DNA of 64,000 bases from Alphaproteobacteria bacterium UBA1301 (lineage in GTDB: Bacteria; Pseudomonadota; Alphaproteobacteria; Micropepsales; Micropepsaceae). Positions 33,383 to 40,581 of the stretch are shown one piece after another. The stretch lies in the NCBI GenBank assembly GCA_002307725.1, contig DBUB01000007.1, positions 238,067-302,066 on the forward strand, written 5' to 3'. A program made the translations under genes and the position numbers. Within the stretch, counting starts at the first letter, position 1. Each line of letters starts with the position of its first letter. The notes beneath the pieces are model-generated. The model was given only the letters and a program-made list of their open reading frames with translations, was not told the origin of the DNA and ran no database searches.

Positions 33383-33454
33383 GCTTGCCCGGCGTAGCCG
33401 TAGGCGAAGACGGGTCATCCCCGGCTTGCCGCGGCGGTGCGCAGCGAAGACGGG
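33383..33454. repeat. Degenerate copies of the 31-bp repeat
   Basis: GCTTGCCCGGCGTAGCCGTA at 33383 and GCTTGCCGCGGCGGTGCGCA at 33424 each run on to GCGAAGACGGG. They match the unit at 32732-32793 in the same orientation. Confidence 0.55.
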
Positions 33455-33592
33455 CGAGCCGTCCGTAGCACGCAGTGCGCAGGAAGGCGAGGGAAGGACC
33501 CAGGAGGATGGGCGGCGCAGATGCGATAGTTCCTACTCCGGCATCAATCTTTCCGGGCGGTGTTTACGCTCAAAATATTCGACGAAAGGAAT

Positions 33593-34486
33593 CTAAAAAT
33601 CCAGATCATCAAGTGCTTCGCTAATTGCTTGTTTCTCAGCCTGCTTACGATTTTCTTCTGCAATTTGACGCGTGGCGCGACGATGCAAATACTCCCGGTA
33701 TTTCTTGTTGCTGGTTTCAATGTCCTGTTTGATGTCGTGCAGGTGGAACTGCTTTACTTCATCGGGGACACAATAAACAACTGCACTATTTCCTTCGATC
33801 CAAGCTTTGCGCCACATCGTATGGCGAGGAAACCTGCGTTCTGCGTCAAAAATCTCAACCCACTCGGCAGGGGGATAAGATGACAGCTTGAAATAGACAT
33901 TATAGAGCAACTTCTGGGGATCGGGATTGTAAGTTCTCTCTTTGTCGACATCGATCAATGCGATATCAACAAATTCAACCAAGCCGCCTTTATTAGGCTG
34001 CAAGGTGTTCTCGGCATTTTGACTCGCGATCTTTGGTTTGTTGGGCTGTGCGGGCGGAACGGCTAATGGTGCAATATCTCGTAGTTGCCGATTCACGCCC
34101 AGCGCTCGTAACAAAGACGCAAATGGCGCATCAAAATCTCTGGGGTCACTGAAATCTGCATATATCTTGTCCTTAAGAAATTCTGGGATTTCGCATTTTT
34201 CTATTAGAATCGGCAAAACTCTCACTTTGCGTTCAGCTAGTTCTTTTGTCATTGCCAACTTAAGTTCGAGCTGCACCCAAGAGGATTGTATGGAATTGTG
34301 GGAGAGAACGGCCGCTACGAAATTTGCTTTATCCAAAGCGGTTCCGATCTTCTCAAGGAGAGAATCGCCGACGTTTAGTTCGGCTTCATCGATCCAGATG
34401 TCGATCCCGGCCTCCTTAAGCCGTTCCGCCAATTTTCGTGTAAACGCCTTGTCCTTGGAGTTATGGCTTAGGAAAACTGAGGGCAT
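33593..34486 (-). CDS. TIR-domain protein with an unassigned C-terminal domain
   Basis: A 297-residue protein. Residues 1-130 form a TIR domain: VFLSHNSKDKAFTRKLAERL, WIDEAELNVGD, FVAAVLSHNSIQSSWVQLEL with the Glu that is catalytic in NAD-cleaving TIRs, then VLPILIEKC. A Pro/Asn linker near 145-165 leads to a C-terminal domain of about 130 residues with strands and a charged terminal helix (RREYLHR-type, ending SEALDDLDF) that I cannot assign. The gene is visibly richer in A+T than its surroundings and stands alone, so it was probably acquired. Bacterial TIR proteins often act in antiphage defence as NADases; that role is inferred here. Confidence 0.85.
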   Translation of the reverse strand: MPSVFLSHNSKDKAFTRKLAERLKEAGIDIWIDEAELNVGDSLLEKIGTALDKANFVAAVLSHNSIQSSWVQLELKLAMTKELAERKVRVLPILIEKCEIPEFLKDKIYADFSDPRDFDAPFASLLRALGVNRQLRDIAPLAVPPAQPNKPKIASQNAENTLQPNKGGLVEFVDIALIDVDKERTYNPDPQKLLYNVYFKLSSYPPAEWVEIFDAERRFPRHTMWRKAWIEGNSAVVYCVPDEVKQFHLHDIKQDIETSNKKYREYLHRRATRQIAEENRKQAEKQAISEALDDLDF

Positions 34487-34660
34487 ATATTACCTACTGA
34501 GAAAGCCTGAGGGGCCATACGTTAAGCCGCGTTTGATTCGTTGATAGACACTCTGACATAAGTTGAGACGCCGGATTGCAAACGATCCGCAACTGCATCC
34601 AAATCCTTGAACCTCCGCCGCCAGTGCTTATTTAATATTGGCACAGTGGAGGGCTTTGGT

Positions 34661-34960
34661 ATGTCATCCGCTTATGGGCTAAAGGCGTTTGTGGCCGGTA
34701 TTGTGGCGTGGGGCATTTGGCGTTTGTTTGCGCCGCTGCATCCGGCCTACGTCACATACTATTGGTCCGTGGTCGTCTGTTTCGTCGTCCCGCTGACGGT
34801 CGCGCTTCTGTGGCCGGACATCGCGTTCGCGATCGGGCGGCGCGTGATGCGTCTGTATCAGCAGCGCAAAAGCTGGCTCGTCATACGCGACCTGCCGGTG
34901 GCGTCGCGCGCGGCGTTCCGCCAGGTGCGGGCGGAGATGCAGCGGCGCAAGGCGGCGTGA
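34661..34960 (+). CDS. Small membrane protein, unknown function
   Basis: A 99-residue protein starting at ATG 34661 behind GGAGGG. It has two hydrophobic segments (AFVAGIVAWGIWRLFAPL near 9-26 and YWSVVVCFVVPLTVALLW near 33-51) and a basic C-terminal half (RRVMRLYQQRK, MQRRKAA). It has no recognised family. Confidence 0.6.
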   Translation: MSSAYGLKAFVAGIVAWGIWRLFAPLHPAYVTYYWSVVVCFVVPLTVALLWPDIAFAIGRRVMRLYQQRKSWLVIRDLPVASRAAFRQVRAEMQRRKAA

Positions 34961-35084
34961 TACCCGTTGACGTTGCGGTGGTGAAGAATGCTCTTCCCCC
35001 GCCACCAAGATCGCGCGCAACGCCGCAATTTTGCCAACGGCGCGGTCGTGTTATGACCCTCCGCGCTATCGGACAGGGCAAAGT

Positions 35085-35243
35085 ATGTTTGGCATTTTGC
35101 GTTCGTTGATCGACCTCATCGCCGGCGTTATCGGCGGGGTCTTGCGTCTGGTGATGACGTTCGTCGGCTCCTGCTTCGGCCTCGTTCTCGTCATGGTGAT
35201 CCTGGCCGGCGTGGTGGTCGTTTTGGTGCTGCACCTGCTGTAG
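35085..35243 (+). CDS. Short membrane peptide, unknown function
   Basis: A 52-residue, almost wholly hydrophobic protein (MFGILRSLIDLIAGVIGGVL, then two Val/Leu-rich stretches) from ATG 35085. It is Gly-zipper-like and should span the membrane. The ribosome site is weak (CAGGG). Confidence 0.5.
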   Translation: MFGILRSLIDLIAGVIGGVLRLVMTFVGSCFGLVLVMVILAGVVVVLVLHLL

Positions 35244-35285
35244 CGGTTTTTTGCACCGGCGTTCGCCTGCGATGGCGGCGACGCG

Positions 35286-35402
35286 TCAGCGTTTGGCTTT
35301 GATGCCGAACAAGCACGGCAGGCACAGCGGGATGGCGACGACCAGAGCCCATTTGCCGCCGATGGCGTAGGCGAGCGCTGATATGAACACCAAAACGAAC
35401 AT
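35286..35402 (-). CDS. Very small membrane protein, unknown function
   Basis: A 38-residue frame from ATG 35402 with GGAG six bases upstream: MFVLVFISALAYAIGGKWAL then a second hydrophobic run ending KAKR. One or two membrane segments are likely. It converges with the 52-residue membrane peptide. Short length limits confidence. Confidence 0.45.
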   Translation of the reverse strand: MFVLVFISALAYAIGGKWALVVAIPLCLPCLFGIKAKR

Positions 35403-35785
35403 GCCGATCTCCGTGGCCGCCAAGCTACGCGCTGGGGCCTAACGCCGTGTTGTTAAACTAGGTTAACGGATGCTGAGGATGCCGGTTTGGGCGCCAGGCG
35501 GCTTGGGCGCCGCCGCGGAGAGCTGACGTCTGGCACTACGTTTTGTGGCGGTTTTCCGCCGAAACCCTAGATAAAGTAGCGGCCTGCGACCGCACGCATC
35601 TCGCGCGCCTGCACCATTCGGCTTGCACCGCGGCCGACTCACTGTTACACGCTCAGCGCTCCAGAGATTGGTTGCCAGCCCGCCGGGGAACGCCGTGTTC
35701 GCCGCCGGTCAAACGCAATCTCACCCAAGGCCGGGCGCGCAGCCCGCCGCGAAGCGCGCCCCGAGACAAAAGAGGAGTGCGCGCC

Positions 35786-37264
35786 ATGGTGGACATTCGG
35801 GAAGCTCTCACCTTCGACGATGTGCTGCTGGTGCCCGCCGCTTCCGAGGTTTTGCCCGGCCAGGTCGATACCCGCACCCGGCTGACCAAGACCGTCGAAC
35901 TTGGCATTCCGCTTCTGTCATCGGCGATGGATACGGTCACCGAAGCCCCGCTCGCCATCGCCATGGCGCAGTCGGGTGGCATGGGCGTTATTCACAAAAA
36001 CCTCTCCATCGAGGAGCAGGCCGAGCACGTTCGCCGGGTCAAGCGCTACGAAAGTGGCATGGTGGTGAATCCGGTGACGATTGCACCCGATGCCACCCTC
36101 GCCGATGCGCTGGCGTTGATGGAAAAGCACAATATCTCCGGCGTGCCGGTGGTGGTGGGGGCGACGCTGGGCCATGCCGGCAAGCTGGTCGGCATTCTCA
36201 CCCATCGCGACGTGCGCTTTGCCATCATTCCCAATCAGCCGGTTTCCGAGCTGATGACCAAAAGCAATCTGTGTACGGTGCGCGAAGGCGTTTCGATGGG
36301 CCAGGCCCGCAAGCTGCTGCACGAGCGCCGGATCGAGAAACTGCTGGTGGTCGACGAGGACTATCGCTGCGTCGGTCTGATCACCGTCAAAGACATCGAA
36401 AAGGCGCAGAAATTCCCCAACGCCTGCAAAGACGAGCGCGGCCGTTTGCGGGTGGCGGCAGCGACTTCCACTGGTGAAGACAGCATCCGCCGCGCCATGG
36501 CGCTGATCGAGGCGGAAGTCGATGTGGTGGTGGTCGATACCGCGCACGGCCATTCCAAGAACGTGCTCGACGCCATCAAGGCGATCAAGAAACACTCGAA
36601 TTACACGCAAATTTTGGGCGGCAATGTCGCGACGGCCGATGGCGCCAAAGCGCTGATCGATGCCGGGGCCGATGCGGTCAAGGTCGGCATTGGGCCGGGC
36701 TCGATCTGCACCACGCGCATCGTCGCGGGCGTCGGCGTGCCTCAGCTGACCGCCATCATGGATGCGGTGGAAGCGGCGCGCAAACAAGGCGTGCCGGTGG
36801 TTGCCGACGGCGGCATCAAATATTCCGGCGATCTGGCCAAAGCGATTGCCGCTGGGGCGCATGTCGCGATGATCGGCTCGCTGCTCGCGGGCACCGAAGA
36901 AGCCCCTGGCGACGTCTTCCTGTTCCAGGGCCGCTCCTACAAAGGCTATCGTGGCATGGGCTCGATCGGAGCGATGGCGCGCGGCTCGGCCGATCGCTAT
37001 TTCCAGGCCGATGTGAAGGACACGCTGAAGCTGGTGCCCGAAGGCGTCGAAGGCCAGGTGCCGTACAAAGGTTCGGTCGCGGGCGTGGTGCATCAGATCA
37101 TCGGCGGGCTGCGCGCCGCGATGGGCTACACCGGCTGCGCCACGATTGCCGACTTCCACGAGAAAGCCAAGTTCGTCCGCATCACCGGCGCCGGGCTGAC
37201 CGAAAGCCACGTCCACAACGTGACGGTAACGCGCGAGAGTCCGAATTATCCAGGGGTGCATTAA
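35786..37264 (+). CDS. guaB: Inosine-5'-monophosphate dehydrogenase
   Basis: A 492-residue enzyme of guanine nucleotide synthesis (IMP to XMP). AGAGGAG precedes ATG 35786. The barrel begins LTFDDVLLVPAASEVLPG, two CBS domains occupy about 95-205 (VTIAPDATLADALALM), the catalytic Cys is in GPGSICTTRIVAGVG near 306, and the flap has SYKGYRGMGSIGAM. guaA follows 1.5 kb downstream on the same strand with an RNA methyltransferase between. A 573-residue reading from 35543 has no support upstream of this start. Confidence 0.96.
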   Translation: MVDIREALTFDDVLLVPAASEVLPGQVDTRTRLTKTVELGIPLLSSAMDTVTEAPLAIAMAQSGGMGVIHKNLSIEEQAEHVRRVKRYESGMVVNPVTIAPDATLADALALMEKHNISGVPVVVGATLGHAGKLVGILTHRDVRFAIIPNQPVSELMTKSNLCTVREGVSMGQARKLLHERRIEKLLVVDEDYRCVGLITVKDIEKAQKFPNACKDERGRLRVAAATSTGEDSIRRAMALIEAEVDVVVVDTAHGHSKNVLDAIKAIKKHSNYTQILGGNVATADGAKALIDAGADAVKVGIGPGSICTTRIVAGVGVPQLTAIMDAVEAARKQGVPVVADGGIKYSGDLAKAIAAGAHVAMIGSLLAGTEEAPGDVFLFQGRSYKGYRGMGSIGAMARGSADRYFQADVKDTLKLVPEGVEGQVPYKGSVAGVVHQIIGGLRAAMGYTGCATIADFHEKAKFVRITGAGLTESHVHNVTVTRESPNYPGVH

Positions 37265-37296
37265 CGGGATGAAGCGGAGACCTGCCTTCCCCACAG

Positions 37297-37421
37297 TGTC
37301 ATGGCCCGCCACTGCGGGCCATCCAGTTTTCGTCTGGTCCGGCGTTCCAGGCAGTGCTCATGTCCAATCGCGGAAGTCCTCGCAACCCAACCTGGATGGC
37401 CCGCAGTGGCGGGCCATGACA
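37297..37421. repeat. REP-type element with 30-bp perfect inverted arms
   Basis: The arm at 37297-37326 is the exact reverse complement of that at 37392-37421 (30 of 30), separated by 65 bp. Each arm itself contains the hairpin TGGCCCGC-CACT-GCGGGCCA. This is the layout of paired REP elements or a very small MITE. It lies in the 171-bp guaB to methyltransferase gap. Confidence 0.8.
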
Positions 37422-37435
37422 ATAAGGCTATATCC

Positions 37436-38641
37436 ATGACACCCGCCGCCCGCCTCCAGGCCGCTGTGGAAATTCTCACTGCGCTGGAAACGACGCCAGA
37501 GCCGGCGGACCGTTTGGTGCGCGATTATTTTCGCGCCCGCCGTTATGCCGGATCGAAGGATCGCGCCGCGGTGGCCAGTCGCGTGTTCGAGTGTTTCCGC
37601 CATCATTATTCCTATGCCTGGCGGATGCAGAACGCTGGACCGCGCCGGTTGGTGATCGCGGCGGTGCTGGCCGAAAACGCCGATCCGGCGGAATTTTTCA
37701 CTGGGGCGGCGTACGCCCCTGCGGCGCTGGATGCGGGGGAAGTGGCGGCCATTGCGAGCGTGCCGTCTGATCCGCCGCTGTCTGTGCGCGGCGAATTTCC
37801 CGAATGGCTGCAGCCGGACCTCGAAGCCGCGTTCGGCGCCGATCTCGTTGCCGAAATGGATGCGATGACCGGGCGCGCCGCGGTCGATATCCGCGTCAAC
37901 AGCTTGAAGACGACGCGCGAGGATCTAGTCGAAGCGCTCGCTGCTGAAGGTTTTGAAGCGGCACCGACACCGTTTGCCGCCAGCGGTCTGCGCCTTTCCG
38001 GCGCCACCACATCGAAGCTTTCCGCTTCGCCGTTGTTCAAGACCGGTCACTTCGATTTCCAGGATGAAGCCGCGCAAATGGCGGCGCAGCTTTGCGCCGT
38101 GACGCCGGGTCAGCGCGTGCTCGATTACGCTGCTGGGGCTGGCGGCAAAGCGCTGGCGCTCGCGGCGGCAATGCAGAACAAAGGCGAGATCGTCGCCCAC
38201 GACATCGATCCCGGCCGCCTGTCGATGCTGGGTCCGCGGGCCTTGCGCGCCGGTGCCACCATCATCAAGACGAGCACCGCCGTCCCCGCGCGCCTCTTCG
38301 ATCTCGTTTTGCTCGATTCCCCTTGCAGCGGTACTGGCACCTGGCGGCGTCAGCCGGAACTCCGCGTGCGTTTGACCGCGGACCGTCTCGCCGAACTTAC
38401 CGCGCTGCAATCGAAGCTGCTCAACAAAGCCGCCGCTTTCGTCGCGCCCGGCGGGCGTCTCGTCTACGCCACCTGTTCGGTGCTGCCACGCGAGAACGAC
38501 CTGCAAATTGACGCCTTTTTGGGCAGCCATCCCGATTTCGTGCCGGTTCCCGTTACCGCGAAGGACACCTATTTCCACGCCTCGCCCCGCCGCACGGGGA
38601 CCGACGGGTTCTTCACAGCAATCTTGCAGCGGCGGGCGTAA
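37436..38641 (+). CDS. RsmB/NOP-family RNA (cytosine-5) methyltransferase
   Basis: A 401-residue SAM-dependent rRNA methyltransferase. VLDYAAGAGGKALALAAAM near 225 binds SAM. DSPCSGTGTWRRQPELR near 292 has the Cys needed for product release and YATCSVLPREND near 340 the nucleophile Cys. ATG 37436 has AAGG upstream. The N-terminal 60 residues resemble a short NusB-like helical part. The exact cytosine target cannot be read from the sequence; RsmB (C967) is the usual guess. Confidence 0.9.
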   Translation: MTPAARLQAAVEILTALETTPEPADRLVRDYFRARRYAGSKDRAAVASRVFECFRHHYSYAWRMQNAGPRRLVIAAVLAENADPAEFFTGAAYAPAALDAGEVAAIASVPSDPPLSVRGEFPEWLQPDLEAAFGADLVAEMDAMTGRAAVDIRVNSLKTTREDLVEALAAEGFEAAPTPFAASGLRLSGATTSKLSASPLFKTGHFDFQDEAAQMAAQLCAVTPGQRVLDYAAGAGGKALALAAAMQNKGEIVAHDIDPGRLSMLGPRALRAGATIIKTSTAVPARLFDLVLLDSPCSGTGTWRRQPELRVRLTADRLAELTALQSKLLNKAAAFVAPGGRLVYATCSVLPRENDLQIDAFLGSHPDFVPVPVTAKDTYFHASPRRTGTDGFFTAILQRRA

Positions 38642-38670
38642 GCGATGTTGGCACGACCTTTCCCCCGTGC

Positions 38671-38715
38671 TGTCATTGCTGGCCGTAGGTTCAACCGGTC
38701 CGGCCGGGGATGACA
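38671..38715. repeat. REP-like imperfect dyad
   Basis: TGTCATTGCTGGCCG and CGGCCGGGGATGACA flank GGTTCAACC, itself a palindrome. The ends TGTCAT/ATGACA match those of the element at 37297-37421, so both may be one REP family. Confidence 0.5.
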
Positions 38716-38764
38716 AGAATGGTTATGACCGCAAACAATCCGCCACAAAAGAAAGCCTAGCCCC

Positions 38765-40309
38765 ATGTCCGCTCCCGTTTTGGTTCTCGACTTCGGCTCT
38801 CAGGTTACCCAATTGATCGCCCGCCGCGTGCGCGAGATTGGCGTTTATTGCGAGATTGTGCCCTACAACAAAGCCGAGGCCGCGCTGGCGGAGAAACCGC
38901 AAGCCATCATCCTGTCCGGCGGGCCGATGAGCGTGCATGAAGCGGGCAGCCCGCGCGCGCCGGAGGCCGTGTTCACGGCGGGCGTTCCGGTGCTCGGCAT
39001 CTGCTACGGCGAGATGACAATGTGCGCCCAGCTTGGCGGCCATGTCGAAGGCGGCCATGCGCGCGAGTTCGGCCGCGCCGACATCGTCGTCGCCACGACC
39101 TCGCCGCTGCTCGAAGGCCTCGGTGACGATGCCGGGCGCGAGCCGGTGTGGATGAGCCATGGCGACAAGATCACCGCCATTCCCGAGAGCTTTCATGTCG
39201 TCGCGACCAGCGAAAATTCGCCCTTCGCGGTGATCGCCGATGAGGACCGCCGTTTCTATGGCGTGCAGTTCCATCCCGAGGTGGTGCACACCCCGCGCGG
39301 GGTCGAGATTTTGCGCAACTTCGTCGTCGGCATCGCCGGCATCGTGCCCAACTGGAGCATGCGCGCCTTCAAGGAAAAGGCGATCGAACGCATTCGGGCG
39401 CAGGTCGGCAAAGGCAAAGTGATTTGCGGCCTTTCCGGCGGTGTCGATTCCTCGGTGGCGGCGGTTTTGATCCACGAAGCGATCGGCGATCAGCTCACTT
39501 GCATCTATGTCGATACCGGCCTGATGCGCGCTGGTGAAAGCGAAGAGGTCGTCAACCTGTTCCGCGGCCATTACAACATTCCGCTGCTCCACGCCAATGC
39601 ATCCGACATGTTCCTCGAACAATTGGAAGGCGTCAGCGATCCCGAGAAGAAGCGCAAAATCATCGGCAAGGCCTTCATCGACGTGTTTGATTGCGAAGCC
39701 GCCAAGGTCGGTGGTGCCGAATTTTTGGCGCAAGGCACGCTGTACCCGGACGTGATCGAATCGACCTCGGCGACCGGCGGCCCTTCGGCCACCATCAAGA
39801 GCCATCACAATGTCGGCGGGCTTCCGGCGCACATGAAGATGCAGCTGGTCGAACCCTTGCGCGAACTTTTCAAGGACGAGGTCCGTGCGCTCGGCCGCGA
39901 ACTCGGCTTGCCCGAAGCCTTTGTCGGCCGTCATCCTTTCCCCGGCCCGGGCCTTGCCATCCGCGTGCCCGGTGCGATCAGCCGCGACAAGCTCGAAATC
40001 TTGCGCAAAGCCGACGCGATTTATCTCGAAGAAATCCGCAGCGCCGGTCTCTACAACGCGATCTGGCAAGCCTTTGCCGTGCTCTTGCCAGTGAAGACGG
40101 TCGGCGTGATGGGCGATGACCGCACTTACGATTACGTCTGCGCCTTGCGCGCCGTGACCTCCAGCGACGGCATGACCGCCGACTTCTATCCCTTCACTTA
40201 CGAATTCCTTGCCCGCGTCTCCACCCGCCTCGTCAACGAAGTCAAAGGCATCAACCGGGTGGTCTACGACATCACCAGCAAACCGCCGGGAACGATCGAG
40301 TGGGAATGA
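38765..40309 (+). CDS. guaA: GMP synthase (glutamine-hydrolysing)
   Basis: A 514-residue bifunctional enzyme that converts XMP to GMP. The amidotransferase domain has GICYGEMTMCAQLGG near 78 with its Cys and GVQFHPEVVHT. The ATP-pyrophosphatase loop is GLSGGVDSSVAA near 222. The C-terminal dimerisation domain ends TSKPPGTIEWE, the conserved tail whose codons serve as an attachment site for some integrative elements. An integrase remnant begins four bases after the stop codon. Confidence 0.96.
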   Translation: MSAPVLVLDFGSQVTQLIARRVREIGVYCEIVPYNKAEAALAEKPQAIILSGGPMSVHEAGSPRAPEAVFTAGVPVLGICYGEMTMCAQLGGHVEGGHAREFGRADIVVATTSPLLEGLGDDAGREPVWMSHGDKITAIPESFHVVATSENSPFAVIADEDRRFYGVQFHPEVVHTPRGVEILRNFVVGIAGIVPNWSMRAFKEKAIERIRAQVGKGKVICGLSGGVDSSVAAVLIHEAIGDQLTCIYVDTGLMRAGESEEVVNLFRGHYNIPLLHANASDMFLEQLEGVSDPEKKRKIIGKAFIDVFDCEAAKVGGAEFLAQGTLYPDVIESTSATGGPSATIKSHHNVGGLPAHMKMQLVEPLRELFKDEVRALGRELGLPEAFVGRHPFPGPGLAIRVPGAISRDKLEILRKADAIYLEEIRSAGLYNAIWQAFAVLLPVKTVGVMGDDRTYDYVCALRAVTSSDGMTADFYPFTYEFLARVSTRLVNEVKGINRVVYDITSKPPGTIEWE

Positions 40310-40313
40310 TTTG

Positions 40314-40508
40314 ATGTCCGGCAGCGGTTGGCACCAGCTGGCAAGGGAGAGCGGCCAGAAGGTCGAAAATCCGGCGGATATGGTGCGTCCAACAACCATT
40401 GCCCGTTTTGAACCGCGCGATCGAACGCTGACGCTCGAAGAGATCGGACTGATGTACCAGTACATCGAGCGTATCGGCTCTCGTATACGGTCGACAATAT
40501 TTTTGTGA
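40314..40508 (+). pseudogene. Remnant of a tyrosine recombinase (integrase)
   Basis: A 64-codon frame: NPADMVRPTTIARFEPRDRT then LTLEEIGLMYQYIERIG. This is the linker and first helix of the catalytic domain of phage/island integrases ('..RDR.LT..EI..L..YLER.G..'), after which the reading stops. The Arg-His-Arg-Tyr catalytic part is missing. It lies directly after guaA, a known insertion site for integrative elements, in the orientation usual for such integrases. Confidence 0.6.
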
Positions 40509-40552
40509 GATAGCGACCTATTTGACTCTCAAGCCAAATCGCGGCACAAAAA

Positions 40553-40566
40553 TGGAACCGTTTCCA
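40553..40566. promoter_or_regulatory. LacI-type operator candidate upstream of GH89
   Basis: TGGAACCGTTTCCA differs at one position from the perfect palindrome TGGAAACGTTTCCA found at 44211-44224. It lies 16 bp before the GH89 start, where a repressor would block initiation. Confidence 0.6.
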
Positions 40567-40581
40567 TTTCATGAGGCGATG

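Noticed and set aside
35918..37312. Minus-strand frame of 464 codons
   Set aside because: It is antisense to guaB and lacks any motif.
38723..40465. Minus-strand frame of 580 codons
   Set aside because: It is antisense to guaA and the integrase remnant. It is a GC-driven open frame without family features.
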